Assembly: GCA_029855935.1 (NCBI GenBank)
Contig: JAGSHN010000032.1
Span: 40,756 to 104,755, forward strand
From: Candidatus Thorarchaeota archaeon
Lineage (GTDB): Archaea > Asgardarchaeota > Thorarchaeia > Thorarchaeales > Thorarchaeaceae
Direction: 5' to 3'
Length of the DNA stretch: 64,000 nt
Shown: piece by piece, positions 26,994 to 36,109 of the stretch
Position numbering within the stretch: position 1 is the first letter of the stretch
Layout: every line of letters begins with the position of its first letter
Program-made: the position numbers and the translations under genes
The notes under the pieces: generated by a model
Told to the model about the DNA's origin: nothing
Databases searched by the model: none
What the model saw: the letters and a program-made list of their open reading frames with translations, nothing else

Positions 26994-27076
26994 CACGCGA
27001 GATGTGCTCTGTGAGTGCTGATTTTCCAAACGAAATGCCAACCAGGTTGGCACGTCCACAGAGCAGGCCTCACGTG
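26994..27076. ncRNA. Candidate structured RNA, three nested helices
   Basis: An 83-base segment folds by sequence alone into three stacked helices: outer 26994-27001 with 27069-27076 (7 of 8 pairs), middle 27005-27013 with 27057-27065 (9 of 9 pairs, TGCTCTGTG/CACAGAGCA), and an apical hairpin TGCCAAC-CAG-GTTGGCA at 27036-27052. A 22/4-base asymmetric internal loop separates the last two. It lies between the TRASH gene terminator and the restriction gene with no reading frame of note. Either an RNA or a DNA palindrome; the strand is not known. Confidence 0.45.
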
Positions 27077-27243
27077 CTACCGTTGCCTCTGGTTACGGAG
27101 GTATCTCTCTCAGTGGAACTTTCGTCTTCCTCACCAATACCCGACCTGCTCGCGTCCGACAAAAAGGTATTTTAGAAAACAGATAGCCGACACTCAAGCA
27201 AGTGTCTTGAAGGGGAGTAGGAACTCTGACGACACCCATTGAG

Positions 27244-27940
27244 ATGACGGTCGAAGAGCTTCGTCGGAAACTGCTCTACATCAAAGAGCTTGGCTGGATA
27301 CGGACTTCACGTCGGGGCGATACCGGGGTCGGCCATACTCTGGAAGGTCTGTTGGGCTACAGCGAGAATAACCTCTCTATCCCCGACTGGGGTCTGCTCG
27401 AAGTGAAGACGACCCGAAAGGCATCCGACACTCCGATAACGCTTCTCAGCAAGAGCCCCAAGTTGGTGCCGGGTCTTACAAGAAGGGACCTCCTTGAACA
27501 TCACGGCTACTTGGACAAGGGATCGCGTCAAGCACTGTATGTCGAAATCGATGCCGTGCAGCCCAACTCCAAGGGCTGGTTCACGGTTGTGGACCGGGAG
27601 AAAGGCAGAATCGATTTTCTCCACAATGATGAAGGTTGTTGCTTATCAGGATACAGAGGAGCTGGGAGCCGCGCTTGAGCACAAGGTATCGAACATGGTC
27701 CTGATAGTGGCTGAGCGAACGAGAGAAGGCCGCGATGAATTCTTTCTCTACTCCGAGGCGTTTCTGCTGGGGCAAGCGGATCTGCACCGACTACTTGAGC
27801 TCATCGAGAATGGTGCAATAATATTCCACTGGAGGATGCATCTCCGGCCAAACGGAACCGTCAGGGACCACGGTGCTGCGTATCGCATCAAGCAGTCGAG
27901 GCTTCCAGAGCTCTACTCGCGCGTAGAACGGTTGGTCTAG
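27244..27940 (+). pseudogene. MvaI/BcnI-type restriction endonuclease, frameshifted
   Basis: The first frame (27244-27678) gives the N-terminal part of an MvaI/BcnI-family restriction enzyme: GDTGVGHTLEGLLGYSENN, the PD-(D/E)xK site D48-x4-E53-x-K55 in PDWGLLEVK, and TPITLLSKSPK. The C-terminal part (VVAYQDTEELGAALEHK and on to ERLV) is in another frame and ends at 27940. The switch is at about 27628-27634 and requires skipping one base, so a one-base insertion in the genome or an error in the read. Family members are monomeric nickase-like enzymes cutting CC(W/S)GG-type sites. The cognate methyltransferase converges on it, the two stop codons overlapping in CTAG. Confidence 0.8.
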
Positions 27941-29210
27941 ACCTTTCTCAGTATGACGATGCTCTCGGTGTGCATAGTGTCGGCCTTCAGTCCCTCGATG
28001 TTCTCAGGGGCATTCTGCCAAGGCATGCGCTTGGTCGGAATCCTTCTCGGGATTGTCAGATGCTGGGCAAGTCCTCTTGCGTCTGCAATCTCTGCAACTA
28101 TTCGGTCAGTGGGGATACGTACCCTCGCAACCATTCTGTTCCCGATGACGATACTGGCGTATCTCCCTGTCTTCAGTCTGTCGCGAATAGCGACCAGAGA
28201 TTCGGTGAGGTCCCTGAAGAAGCTGTACACATGTTGGGCACGGGTTGGGTTCCTTTCGCGAATTGCCTCGAGTGTTTCAGCAAGGGTCACACTCCCAAGA
28301 TGGGACATCTCAGACCTGTGATTGGAGCCACCAAGTCCCCTCTTGTCGACGGTTCGGACAGCGTCCTCATCAAGCCCTATCCATAGTGCTGGGAACCTGG
28401 AGTACTGACCGTACGCGACAGTGGTCCCGCTATCACCATACGGCGGCGACGTGACAACAAGATCGATACTCTCATCATCAACCGGTGCGCTGCGATTGTC
28501 AGCCTCGATCACAGCTGGCCGGTAGTACTGGTGGCCTTCGAGATATTTTACGAACTGGTCTATGAGTGAGATACATCGGTCAGCGTGCCTAACGAATGTT
28601 GCTCGAACATCGGGTCTGAACTTGGTCAGTCTCTCAGCGGACATTCGTACGATCTTGAACTCTCCCTTCTTGGCGTTGGAGACCTCTCGGACCGTCAGTG
28701 CAAGACAGAGAAGGAAGAACTCACGAACCTCTGGCGTGTTGGCCACGGCATCAATTGCGTGGCGGAGTCTGGCGAGATCTCTCTGCACGTAGGACTTGAA
28801 CCAGTACTCTATGTTTGGGATCTTGGGCACGCTAGGGCTCACATTGTCCGCAACGCTCTCTACGTGCATCATCACCTTCCGTGATGTGTCGCGTAGCACC
28901 GAGGCATCAATCGGTGTAGTCTTCACCCGGGAGAGAAATATCGCGAAGGGATTGAGGTCTGTACCTATGGACCTGCGCCCCAGCAGCATCGACTCCACAA
29001 GGGTAGTCCCTGAACCACAGAACGGGTCCCACACGAGGTCACCCTCTTGCGAGTATCTGATGATAAGCCGGCGCGCAATCTGCGGTATCATTCTCGCGGG
29101 ATACTGGTGGAAGCCATGTGTAGGTAGTTGGTGTCAGCTCCGTCGAAGGTCCAGTCATCCTGGCTCGTTGCTTCTCCCCGTCCAAACTCTGGGAGTCGAG
29201 TCCGTTCCAT
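27937..29210 (-). pseudogene. DNA N4-cytosine/N6-adenine methyltransferase, frameshifted near N-terminus
   Basis: Amino-methyltransferase with SAM motif DPFCGSGTT and catalytic TSPPYGD, the latter favouring cytosine-N4 modification as in MvaI/BcnI systems. The main frame starts at ATG 29091, but in-frame codons upstream continue THGFHQYPAR, a family hallmark, with no start before a stop. Another frame supplies ATG 29210 and the expected DDWTFDGADTNYL. Joining them needs one extra base at about 29121-29123. So the intact enzyme would be about 423 residues, and the reported sequence has a one-base deletion, real or an error. It protects the host DNA from the adjacent endonuclease. Confidence 0.8.
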
Positions 29211-29393
29211 CACAACCAATCAACTCTATCAGACTACCAGCATATCAAGATGTTGTACGGTGGAACCGAGATAGGGCCCACTGGAAACGAAACAACTTGG
29301 GCTCTCCCGCGCTCCAGGGGTTGCCATCCTGTGGACCATAGATTCTTCTGGCGCGCCACTGTGACCAGTCCAAAGACTGGTCGCGAAATCCAA

Positions 29394-29858
29394 TCACTCG
29401 CCAAACTCCACGCTATCGCGAATTGTCGAGTACCGCGATAGGTCGTCCGAGTCGTCGCTGGCAGCCGCAGCCTGCTGCTGAGACACGTATCTGTCGCCCG
29501 TCCAGAAGGCTATCTCCGCTATACCGTCGTACTCTGAGAGAGGCCTATCACTGATGTCATTGCCTCTGTCGTCGACGACAATCCACTCCGAGTCCTCGCT
29601 GAGGCCGCGGAATGCCCAGCCTCTCCTCAACGCCTCACGAAAAGTGGTATCAGCTCGCCCCGAGACTATGATCTCCTGGCCTGTTTCGGGTTCCCGTATG
29701 ACCCTCTTGAGAATGGAGGGGTCGTCATCCATAAATTTCCCCCTGTGAAAATTGGGCATGTCATCTCGCCTAGTGCGCCTCGACCTGATGAGGCGCGTGA
29801 CAGAACGCAGCTTCTTCCTTATCTGCCACCACGGGCGGTAGCCGCCTCGGATACGCAT
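29394..29858 (-). CDS. Protein with ubiquitin-like beta-grasp region
   Basis: 154 residues: a strongly basic N-terminus (1-33), a region from about 50 to 118 that follows the ubiquitin pattern, and an Ala/Asp/Ser-rich tail. ETGQEIIVSGRADTTFREAL matches beta1-beta2-alpha1 of ubiquitin and WIVVDDRGNDISDRPLSEYDGI matches beta3 to beta5 with the conserved leucine and YxGI turn. No C-terminal Gly-Gly is seen, so conjugation is not indicated; EsaB/YukD-type or binding-only Ub-like domains are alternatives. No E1, E2 or protease gene is close. An internal ATG (residue 34 or 43) could be the true start. Confidence 0.6.
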   Translation of the reverse strand: MRIRGGYRPWWQIRKKLRSVTRLIRSRRTRRDDMPNFHRGKFMDDDPSILKRVIREPETGQEIIVSGRADTTFREALRRGWAFRGLSEDSEWIVVDDRGNDISDRPLSEYDGIAEIAFWTGDRYVSQQQAAAASDDSDDLSRYSTIRDSVEFGE

Positions 29859-30026
29859 CTCGTCATCCCTGTCCAGTGAACAGATTGCATCAAGATATCA
29901 GTGTTTTCTCCTACCGCATCTCGGCATCGCCGCGTCTGTGGCAGAGCTCACTCTCTGCGTGCTCGTCTACACTCGGTTTCCCACGAGGAATGGGCCTTGG
30001 AACTATGCCTTGTCGTGAGCGTACCC

Positions 30027-30992
30027 TCATATGGACAGTGGGCGTACAAGTTCCAGCAGATTTAGGTCTACCTCCTTAGTCTTCGTGTAGGTGTCCACAA
30101 GAGGCGTTTCAGTGAGCCCACCATTGACCTCGCCGACCATTATCCCGGTCTTGCCGTCGAGGATGCACTTCACCGCGTGAGCGCCGAGCTTTGTGGCAAG
30201 GATTCTGTCGTATCGTGTCGGGTTGCCTCCGCGCTGGATGTATCCCAGCACCGAGACCCTGCAGTTCTCACCAACAAGTTCTGACATCCTCCTGCCAATC
30301 TCAACGGCGTTCCCAGCCTCATCGCCCTCTGCCACAATCAGGAAGACGAAGCCCTTTCCTCTCCGTCGACCCTTGATGATTGTCTCGGCGATACGCTCAA
30401 TGTCGGTCGGTGTCTCGGGAATGAGGATGTCCTCTGCCCCGCAGGCAATCCCGACGTGCAGTGCGATGGCTCCCGAGTAGTGACCCATGACCTCGATTAG
30501 AAATATCCGGTCGAAGGACTGAGCCGTGTCGCGGATCTTGTCAACCGCGTCAATGGCGTTGTTCACCGCCGTGTCAAAGCCTATGCTGAAATCGGTCCCG
30601 TACACGTCATTGTCGATTGTACCGGGGATGCCAATTATCTGGCCCGACCAGAAGCGGCTGAGCTTGTCCAGCGCCTGCATAGTGCCATTCCCGCCAATGG
30701 CGACGAGGGCATCAATCCCCTCATCTGTCAGAATCTGTGCAGCCCTGCGCTGGCCCTCCTCTCTCCTGAACTCCTCTGAGCGACCTGTCGTGAGAATCGT
30801 TCCACCACGGTGGATGATGTTCGCGACGGACCGTGCATTGAGCTTCTCAAGTCGCCTGTCGAGGATTCCCTGAAGGCCACCGTAGATTGCGTAGACCTCC
30901 AACCCGTTAAAGATGCCCACCCTGACGATTGCCCTTATACAGGCATTCATCCCGGGACTGTCGCCGCCGCTTGTCAAGACTCCTACTCGCAT
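30027..30992 (-). CDS. pfkA: 6-phosphofructokinase, PfkA family
   Basis: 321 residues from ATG 30992, with the sugar-phosphate and nucleotide sites of PfkA: GVLTSGGDSPGMNACIRA, PGTIDNDVYGTD (catalytic Asp), IEVMGHYSG, GYIQRGGNPTRYDR. The glycine of PGTIDND and the glycine after GGN in GGNGTM point to ATP, not pyrophosphate, as donor. The Mg-binding Asp of the usual GGDG is Asn here, which is unusual. A TATA-like TTTATGA lies 27 bases before this ATG, favouring it over ATG 31019. It commits fructose 6-phosphate to glycolysis; most archaea use ADP-dependent enzymes instead, so this is a bacterial-type acquisition. Confidence 0.9.
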   Translation of the reverse strand: MRVGVLTSGGDSPGMNACIRAIVRVGIFNGLEVYAIYGGLQGILDRRLEKLNARSVANIIHRGGTILTTGRSEEFRREEGQRRAAQILTDEGIDALVAIGGNGTMQALDKLSRFWSGQIIGIPGTIDNDVYGTDFSIGFDTAVNNAIDAVDKIRDTAQSFDRIFLIEVMGHYSGAIALHVGIACGAEDILIPETPTDIERIAETIIKGRRRGKGFVFLIVAEGDEAGNAVEIGRRMSELVGENCRVSVLGYIQRGGNPTRYDRILATKLGAHAVKCILDGKTGIMVGEVNGGLTETPLVDTYTKTKEVDLNLLELVRPLSI

Positions 30993-31044
30993 ACCCGATG
31001 ATAGCGACTGGTCGCTCATAAATCAATGTGAGGGGACGTACTCC

Positions 31045-32001
31045 TCAGACGAGGTTCTTGATACGCAGGTAGACAAGGAGTGGTACAGTGATTATAAGAC
31101 TGAGTGCAACGAGAAAGACAAAGGCGAACGGCTCATTCTGAAGCGGGAGTCCCACATTCATCCCGTAGAGACTGGCAATCAGTGTGGGCACCATCACCAC
31201 AAGGGAGATGGATGTCAGTGTCTTCATGACGCGGTTGAGGTTGTGGCTCACGATGCTGTCGTAGGCATTCATTGCATTCTCAATGAGGTCCCTGTAGATT
31301 GCGCTGAGCTCGAGCTGCTGCTGAAGGTCCACCTCAAGGTCCTCAAGCCTCTCGTCGTCAAGGACCATCCTGCCAATCGAATGGAGTCTCTTCAGTCTCC
31401 GCAGCACCTTCATGTCTGCCTTCAGCGCAGCCTCCATGAACACGGCGTCACGCGAGAGCTGGAAAAAGCGGTCGAGCTGCGACGGGTATATCTCGGTGAA
31501 GATCGAGTCCTCGATGCTGTTGATTGTCGCCTCTATCACATCGAGCATATGCTCGAAAGAGCTGATGACAATCTCCCAGAGGACATAGATGACCTCTGCT
31601 GCAGTTGTGCATAGACGTATCTTTGACATCATCCTCTGCTTCCTCAGGGGTATCCTCTGATGCCTAAGGATGACGACGTCCCGGCCGTTGGTGAAGATAC
31701 CTATTGGATAAGTGGAGTACTCACGGTCCGGCTCCTCTAGGTTGACGGGCACACGCAAGACCATCATCGTGAACCTATCCTGCACCTGCAGTCTTGGCCG
31801 CTCATCGAGGTCCTGCAGGTCCCTCAGGTCGTCAAGGTCGATGTCGAAGTGTTCCGATATCTTGATGAGGTCTTCCTCACGAATCTCCTGTACCTCAATC
31901 AGGAGCGGCTCATCCGGCGCCTCTTCGAAGCTCGGGTACTCGATGCCGCTCTCTAGGGCCATTATGGAGAACACTCTCTCTGTGTCGCTGGACTTGCTCA
32001 T
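31045..32001 (-). CDS. corA: CorA-like Mg/Co transporter
   Basis: CorA channel of 318 residues: a cytosolic alpha/beta funnel, a long stalk helix, and two C-terminal membrane helices with the selectivity motif YGMN between them (SLYGMNVGLPLQNEPFAF). The last helix ends in a short basic tail (RIKNLV). It forms a pentamer that conducts Mg2+. It lies in line behind the PFK gene on the same strand with 26 bases between, but each may have its own promoter. Confidence 0.93.
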   Translation of the reverse strand: MSKSSDTERVFSIMALESGIEYPSFEEAPDEPLLIEVQEIREEDLIKISEHFDIDLDDLRDLQDLDERPRLQVQDRFTMMVLRVPVNLEEPDREYSTYPIGIFTNGRDVVILRHQRIPLRKQRMMSKIRLCTTAAEVIYVLWEIVISSFEHMLDVIEATINSIEDSIFTEIYPSQLDRFFQLSRDAVFMEAALKADMKVLRRLKRLHSIGRMVLDDERLEDLEVDLQQQLELSAIYRDLIENAMNAYDSIVSHNLNRVMKTLTSISLVVMVPTLIASLYGMNVGLPLQNEPFAFVFLVALSLIITVPLLVYLRIKNLV

Positions 32002-32114
32002 CGAGAATACCCAGATGTCTTCTGCGAACGGCGAGTTATGAATCTGACTGAGGCGCGTACATCAGCTGCGAGATGAGTGTGACAAGCGTTGCCCCTCGGA
32101 GTCGCTCTTGGGGG

Positions 32115-32666
32115 TCACCATCTGTCCCAGTGGGCAATCTCAGACAAGTCTCTCCTCGACTTGGGCGCGTACTCCTTCGCCTTTGTTTCCTCGTCCAAGG
32201 TCGCAGGATCTGCTGGATGGCCGAAGAAGACCACCGTGACGACTCGGTATTCCTCTGGTATCCCGAGTGTGGTCTTCAGTCTCTCCTCGTTCCATCCTGC
32301 GGTGGGATGGCCCATCAGACCCACGTGCACGGCCTGCAACAGCATGTTCTCTACAGCAAGGCCCACGTCCATCATATGATACGGTAGGCCATGTGCCCCG
32401 CAGCCACCATCCTCCCGGGTCGCCACCACGATCATCAAGGGCGCGTTCTTTGCCCATGCGTTGCCTCTGCTCAGTGCCTCGTGGGCCTGCTCCAGAACCT
32501 CTCTGCTACGGATCACGACAAAGTCCCATGCCTGTGTGTTCGCGCAGGACGGGGCGAGTCTTCCAGCCTCAAGGATCAGTCTGACATCATCGTCGGAGAC
32601 CGGAGTATCTGAGAACGCACGACCGCTTCGTCTGTGCACTATCTCGGGTAGCAAACTCTTCTCCAT
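32115..32666 (-). CDS. Nitroreductase family flavoprotein
   Basis: 183 residues from ATG 32666. FMN-binding features are HRRSGRAFSDTPV (phosphate-binding Arg/Ser), APSCANTQAWDFVVI, and the later GWNEERLKTTLGIPEEY and VVFFGHPAD. Such enzymes reduce nitro groups, quinones or flavins with NAD(P)H as a dimer. The physiological substrate is unknown. A GTG at 32675 is an alternative start. Confidence 0.85.
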   Translation of the reverse strand: MEKSLLPEIVHRRSGRAFSDTPVSDDDVRLILEAGRLAPSCANTQAWDFVVIRSREVLEQAHEALSRGNAWAKNAPLMIVVATREDGGCGAHGLPYHMMDVGLAVENMLLQAVHVGLMGHPTAGWNEERLKTTLGIPEEYRVVTVVFFGHPADPATLDEETKAKEYAPKSRRDLSEIAHWDRW

Positions 32667-32948
32667 GTTGGGCACCAGGTCCTCAGTATGTGCTGTGCTC
32701 GGGATATGGCTTGTGGTGCAGGCTATGGCACGAGGGGACTGCCGGGCGTCTATGCCAATTTGCGTTGCGCGTGTTCAAGGTGACTCATTGCTGTGCGGAG
32801 GCCCCAGCGAGAGCACGAGAAGACGGAGCACGGAGCACACACTTGGGCGACAGTGTTGGCATGTTGGGCTGAGTATGCTGGGTGTCGGCTATGGCCAACT
32901 GGGGGTCCTCTGCTGACGAGCACAGTCACTGGGGCCAGAGCCGCCTGT

Positions 32949-33392
32949 TCAGCCTTGACTGGCCTGTACGCCATAGATGATGCCGGCAAGTATTCCGAAC
33001 ACCCCGGCCAGGACAGATGGGCCAACGATTGCTATCGCCGCCGCGTCGCCTATGCTGTAGGAGAGCAGATCAGCGTAGAGATAGGCTATCACAAGTATCA
33101 GTATACCCATCCCACAGCCGCACAGCGGTGCGGCGTCCGTAAACTGGCCCGTGGACCTACCGACGATGACAGGCCGTCCGGCATAGTCATACTCGTCCGA
33201 GTAGCGGTAGACGGGTGCCTGTGCACCAGTTGCCGCACTGTATGCGCCGTAGAACATAATGAACGCGAATATCACCGAGAGCACGGCGGCGGTGACATCA
33301 TCTTCGTATACCGCCAAGGCCACACCCGCCTGGGCCAGCAGCAGGAGCCCAGAGAGCACAAAGAAGAATGCACTCAACTTTGAACCAGCCAT
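32949..33392 (-). CDS. Small membrane protein, four helices
   Basis: 147 residues from ATG 33392 (MAGSKLSAFF), with four hydrophobic segments and a polar loop holding YRYSDEYDYAGRP. No conserved catalytic motif. Family not recognised. The longer frame to 33482 adds a non-hydrophobic lead and is less likely. The space from 33393 to 33740 upstream holds no convincing gene. Confidence 0.6.
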   Translation of the reverse strand: MAGSKLSAFFFVLSGLLLLAQAGVALAVYEDDVTAAVLSVIFAFIMFYGAYSAATGAQAPVYRYSDEYDYAGRPVIVGRSTGQFTDAAPLCGCGMGILILVIAYLYADLLSYSIGDAAAIAIVGPSVLAGVFGILAGIIYGVQASQG

Positions 33393-33740
33393 TTCTATCT
33401 TCCCTTGACAAGACTCTTGGGATAGTCCTGATTGGCAAAGAAAGAGAAGCGAGTTCGTGACAGGTAGGGGTCGGAGAATCATCGCTCGGTACTGTGAACA
33501 TTGACAGACAAGAGTCGATGCAAGACGCTTACAATCCCTTGCTCATCAGCACTCAACCAATTGGTAAATAGAGCTGGCAATCTCGGTATTCAATCTTGTG
33601 GAACTCTAGACGCCAGAATTGGTGATGCATACTCTGGACCGGTTCGGTCACACTACGCGTTTCTTCCGGGAATGGGAGGCGACCTCGGGCGCTTGTCGCA
33701 AGCCTGTATCCCCAACGACGGATGAAGAGTTCTCCTCAGG
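33393..33740. other. Intergenic, no gene seen
   Basis: About 350 bases between the four-helix protein and the MinD-like ATPase. No supported reading frame, tRNA or strong repeat was found. Confidence 0.5.
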
Positions 33741-34793
33741 CTATGTAGCAAAATAGTGGTCGAGGAAGAGTGTGACCCAGTCGTAGAATGACCCGAGCAT
33801 TTTCCTCACGAGACCCACTGTTAGGTCGCGCCTGAGAATCATGTCGATGATGGCCTTTCTCAGGAACGGGTAGTAGTGTGGCAATGGCAGGACATTGAGA
33901 GGAAACTCCTTGTGCAACGTGAGGAAGGCGTTCACACGTTCAACCCACCTCGCGTTGATGAGGTCCTCTGAATACGTCGTTGGGTCCTCCAACACAATCG
34001 ACTCGAGCTCAGCCAGCATTGGCGAGAAGATCTCGCGCTGGATCTGGTCAAATGAATAGCCGCTCACGCGGTGACTTGGCGACTCAGCAAGCCTTCTGTA
34101 CAGCGCAGCAAGGTCGTCAGACCCGGGCACAGTGTAGACCTCCCGTCGCAGTCGCACGAGTCTCGAGACCTCCGATGAGATTCCTCTCGCCTTCTCAAGC
34201 ACCGAGAAGACATGGATGAACATCTCACTGTCCCAAGCCGGGGAACCGAAGATGTCCCTATACTCGCCAATCGTCTTTCTATAGGCCGCAGGGATGCGAA
34301 GCTCGTGCGGGCTGGTTATGCTCCATATGTTGAGAAAGATGAATGGCGGGAGGTCGACCTTGGTGCCCGGCGAGAGGCGATAGCTGGGGAAACAGTAGTT
34401 CCCGTCAACAACGATGAGGTCGGGCTCGAGTGGTGCCACCCCGTTCTCCTTTGCGTAGGCTGTCGGCGCGTCCCTGATCATCCCAAGGACCTGTTCGGGC
34501 GAAAGGGGACGGAACTCGCTCGGCCGGACCAAGTGCAGGTTGTCTCCTGCAGGGAGATAGTAGGCAGTGCCGAGTCCGGACAGCGAGAAGGCAGTCTCGA
34601 ATCCCGTTTCGCCATCGAGCCTGATATCCCTGAGAGACTGGAAGAGGTCCTGATTCGTGTGATTGATGTCAACAGCCAGGACCTTCAGCGGCGGTGTACG
34701 TGATAGTGCCCACGTGACCAGTGCAACCGCAAGCGGAGTCTTCCCACTGCCGCCCTTGTTGCTCGTCACAATGACCGTCTGTGGTCGTCCCAT
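33741..34793 (-). CDS. MinD/ParA-like ATPase
   Basis: 350 residues from ATG 34793. The deviant Walker A is SNKGGSGKTPLAVALV, followed by LAVDINHTNQDLF and a Walker B DLIVVDGNYC, i.e. a SIMIBI ATPase of the MinD/ParA type. The C-terminal third (from about 230) is helical and unlike MinD. It is encoded directly after a membrane protein with a coiled coil, 29 bases apart, suggesting the ATPase is recruited to the membrane by that partner. A GTG 15 bases upstream is a possible alternative start. Function not established; see the findings. Confidence 0.8.
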   Translation of the reverse strand: MGRPQTVIVTSNKGGSGKTPLAVALVTWALSRTPPLKVLAVDINHTNQDLFQSLRDIRLDGETGFETAFSLSGLGTAYYLPAGDNLHLVRPSEFRPLSPEQVLGMIRDAPTAYAKENGVAPLEPDLIVVDGNYCFPSYRLSPGTKVDLPPFIFLNIWSITSPHELRIPAAYRKTIGEYRDIFGSPAWDSEMFIHVFSVLEKARGISSEVSRLVRLRREVYTVPGSDDLAALYRRLAESPSHRVSGYSFDQIQREIFSPMLAELESIVLEDPTTYSEDLINARWVERVNAFLTLHKEFPLNVLPLPHYYPFLRKAIIDMILRRDLTVGLVRKMLGSFYDWVTLFLDHYFAT

Positions 34794-34822
34794 CTTCGTT
34801 GTTATCACCCCTTTCTGTACGT

Positions 34823-35761
34823 CTATCCAGTTCCATTCAGCAGGCCGAACACGAACGTCAGGACTGTTCCCCAGCCCACGTAGAGGATGAAGTCCATTGC
34901 GACCTGCAATGCTATCACGCCTGCAAAGGTCACCATCAGGCGCTTGATGATCGGCTCGGGGGAGGCCAGCCTGTTCAGCTCACCCTGCGCGCTCTCAAGC
35001 AGCCGAATGTTCTTCCTGAGATTTCGCATCGCATCCTCCAGCTTCGCCTTGATGTAGCCGGGGTCGTCCGAGAGTCGACCCTCCTCTAGCATTATCATAG
35101 CGTTCTTCCATCGCCGGCTGAAGTCTTCCATCGCCGATAGCACCCTGTGTCGTTTCTGCTCCACAAGCAGCTCGTACTTGTTCAGCTCGTAGACGACGAC
35201 CTTGATGACCGAGGCCAACACTATGAGTGTGCCCAAGTTCAACACGCTGCTCAGGAAGAACGTTATGCCCACTATGGGGCTCTGAGAGAAGAACTCCCGG
35301 ATGATTGTCAGGCCACGAAGTCCTGCCGCCTTGTAGAGGGCGATGAACAGCAGCAACTTCAGCGTCAGGTACAGCCTCGACAGGCTCAGCCTGAGCCAGC
35401 TCCGGCTGACTGTTCCACCTGCCGAGAATGGCTTGTCGATGAAGACGCCGAAGATTGTCCCGCCGATATTGAGCATGAACAACACGGAGACAGCGAACAG
35501 TGCAAGTCCGAGTGCAAGGCGCACCCAGCCTGTGACACTCATCACTCCGTCATCGACGGTCTCAAGTACGTGCTGCATTGTCACAAAATCGTGTTCCGTC
35601 GCCGCACGCCACAGTGCATCTACGAGGTCTGGCCGCGAGTGTAGGTACGCAGCGAAGAACATCCCGTACAATAGGACAGCAGCGAGTGATGCAGCGAACA
35701 CGGAACGGAAGAACGACCGGAGCCTGCTGTCGTTGGCTGTCCCGTAGATGGCGTGCGACAT
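34823..35761 (-). CDS. Membrane protein with coiled coil, partner of MinD-like ATPase
   Basis: 312 residues from ATG 35761 (GGGGG 7 bases upstream). Membrane helices at roughly residues 20-40, 80-105, 130-150 and 165-195 are followed by a cytosolic helical/coiled-coil segment (ELLVEQKRHRVLSAMEDFSRR, then AMRNLRKNIRLLESAQGEL) and two final hydrophobic helices. No enzyme motif. It precedes the ATPase gene in an apparent two-gene operon. The coiled coil is the likely contact site for the ATPase. Family not recognised. Confidence 0.7.
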   Translation of the reverse strand: MSHAIYGTANDSRLRSFFRSVFAASLAAVLLYGMFFAAYLHSRPDLVDALWRAATEHDFVTMQHVLETVDDGVMSVTGWVRLALGLALFAVSVLFMLNIGGTIFGVFIDKPFSAGGTVSRSWLRLSLSRLYLTLKLLLFIALYKAAGLRGLTIIREFFSQSPIVGITFFLSSVLNLGTLIVLASVIKVVVYELNKYELLVEQKRHRVLSAMEDFSRRWKNAMIMLEEGRLSDDPGYIKAKLEDAMRNLRKNIRLLESAQGELNRLASPEPIIKRLMVTFAGVIALQVAMDFILYVGWGTVLTFVFGLLNGTG

Positions 35762-35776
35762 TCTCGTTGCCCCCAA

Positions 35777-36109
35777 GCGGCATATGGGCCTCGAATGCTG
35801 TGTTAATATTGTTTGTTACTACGTCCTATGGGACAGAGCACGGCCCACGTGTCCTGACAATCCCCAGTTCAGATTCGGTGTTCACCCCACCACATTGATC
35901 AGAAACTGGGGGAGGTATGGCCCACCCGGCCCGGAGAGACGAACTGGTAGCGAATCCAATGAGTAAGGAACCGAGATATCGGGGTCTCGGAAGAGCCGAA
36001 TAGTGATGGCAATTGCAATGGACTGTGTGAGAAGTCGGCAGATAGGAGTGACCACAGCATTGCGGCATTCTCATCTGACGCAGTCATCATGGGTGTTTCT
36101 GTTTGCGCT
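35777..36109. other. Intergenic, weak inverted repeat only
   Basis: 333 bases holding the promoter of the membrane partner gene (AATATTAAC near 35803-35812) and an 8-base inverted repeat CCCCAGTT / AACTGGGG at 35862-35869 and 35904-35911. No gene seen. Confidence 0.4.

Noticed and set aside
33483..33740. tRNA-like stretch GGTAAATAGAGCTGGCAATCTCGGTATTCAATC
   Set aside because: No acceptor stem or anticodon arm can be formed; no T-loop consensus.
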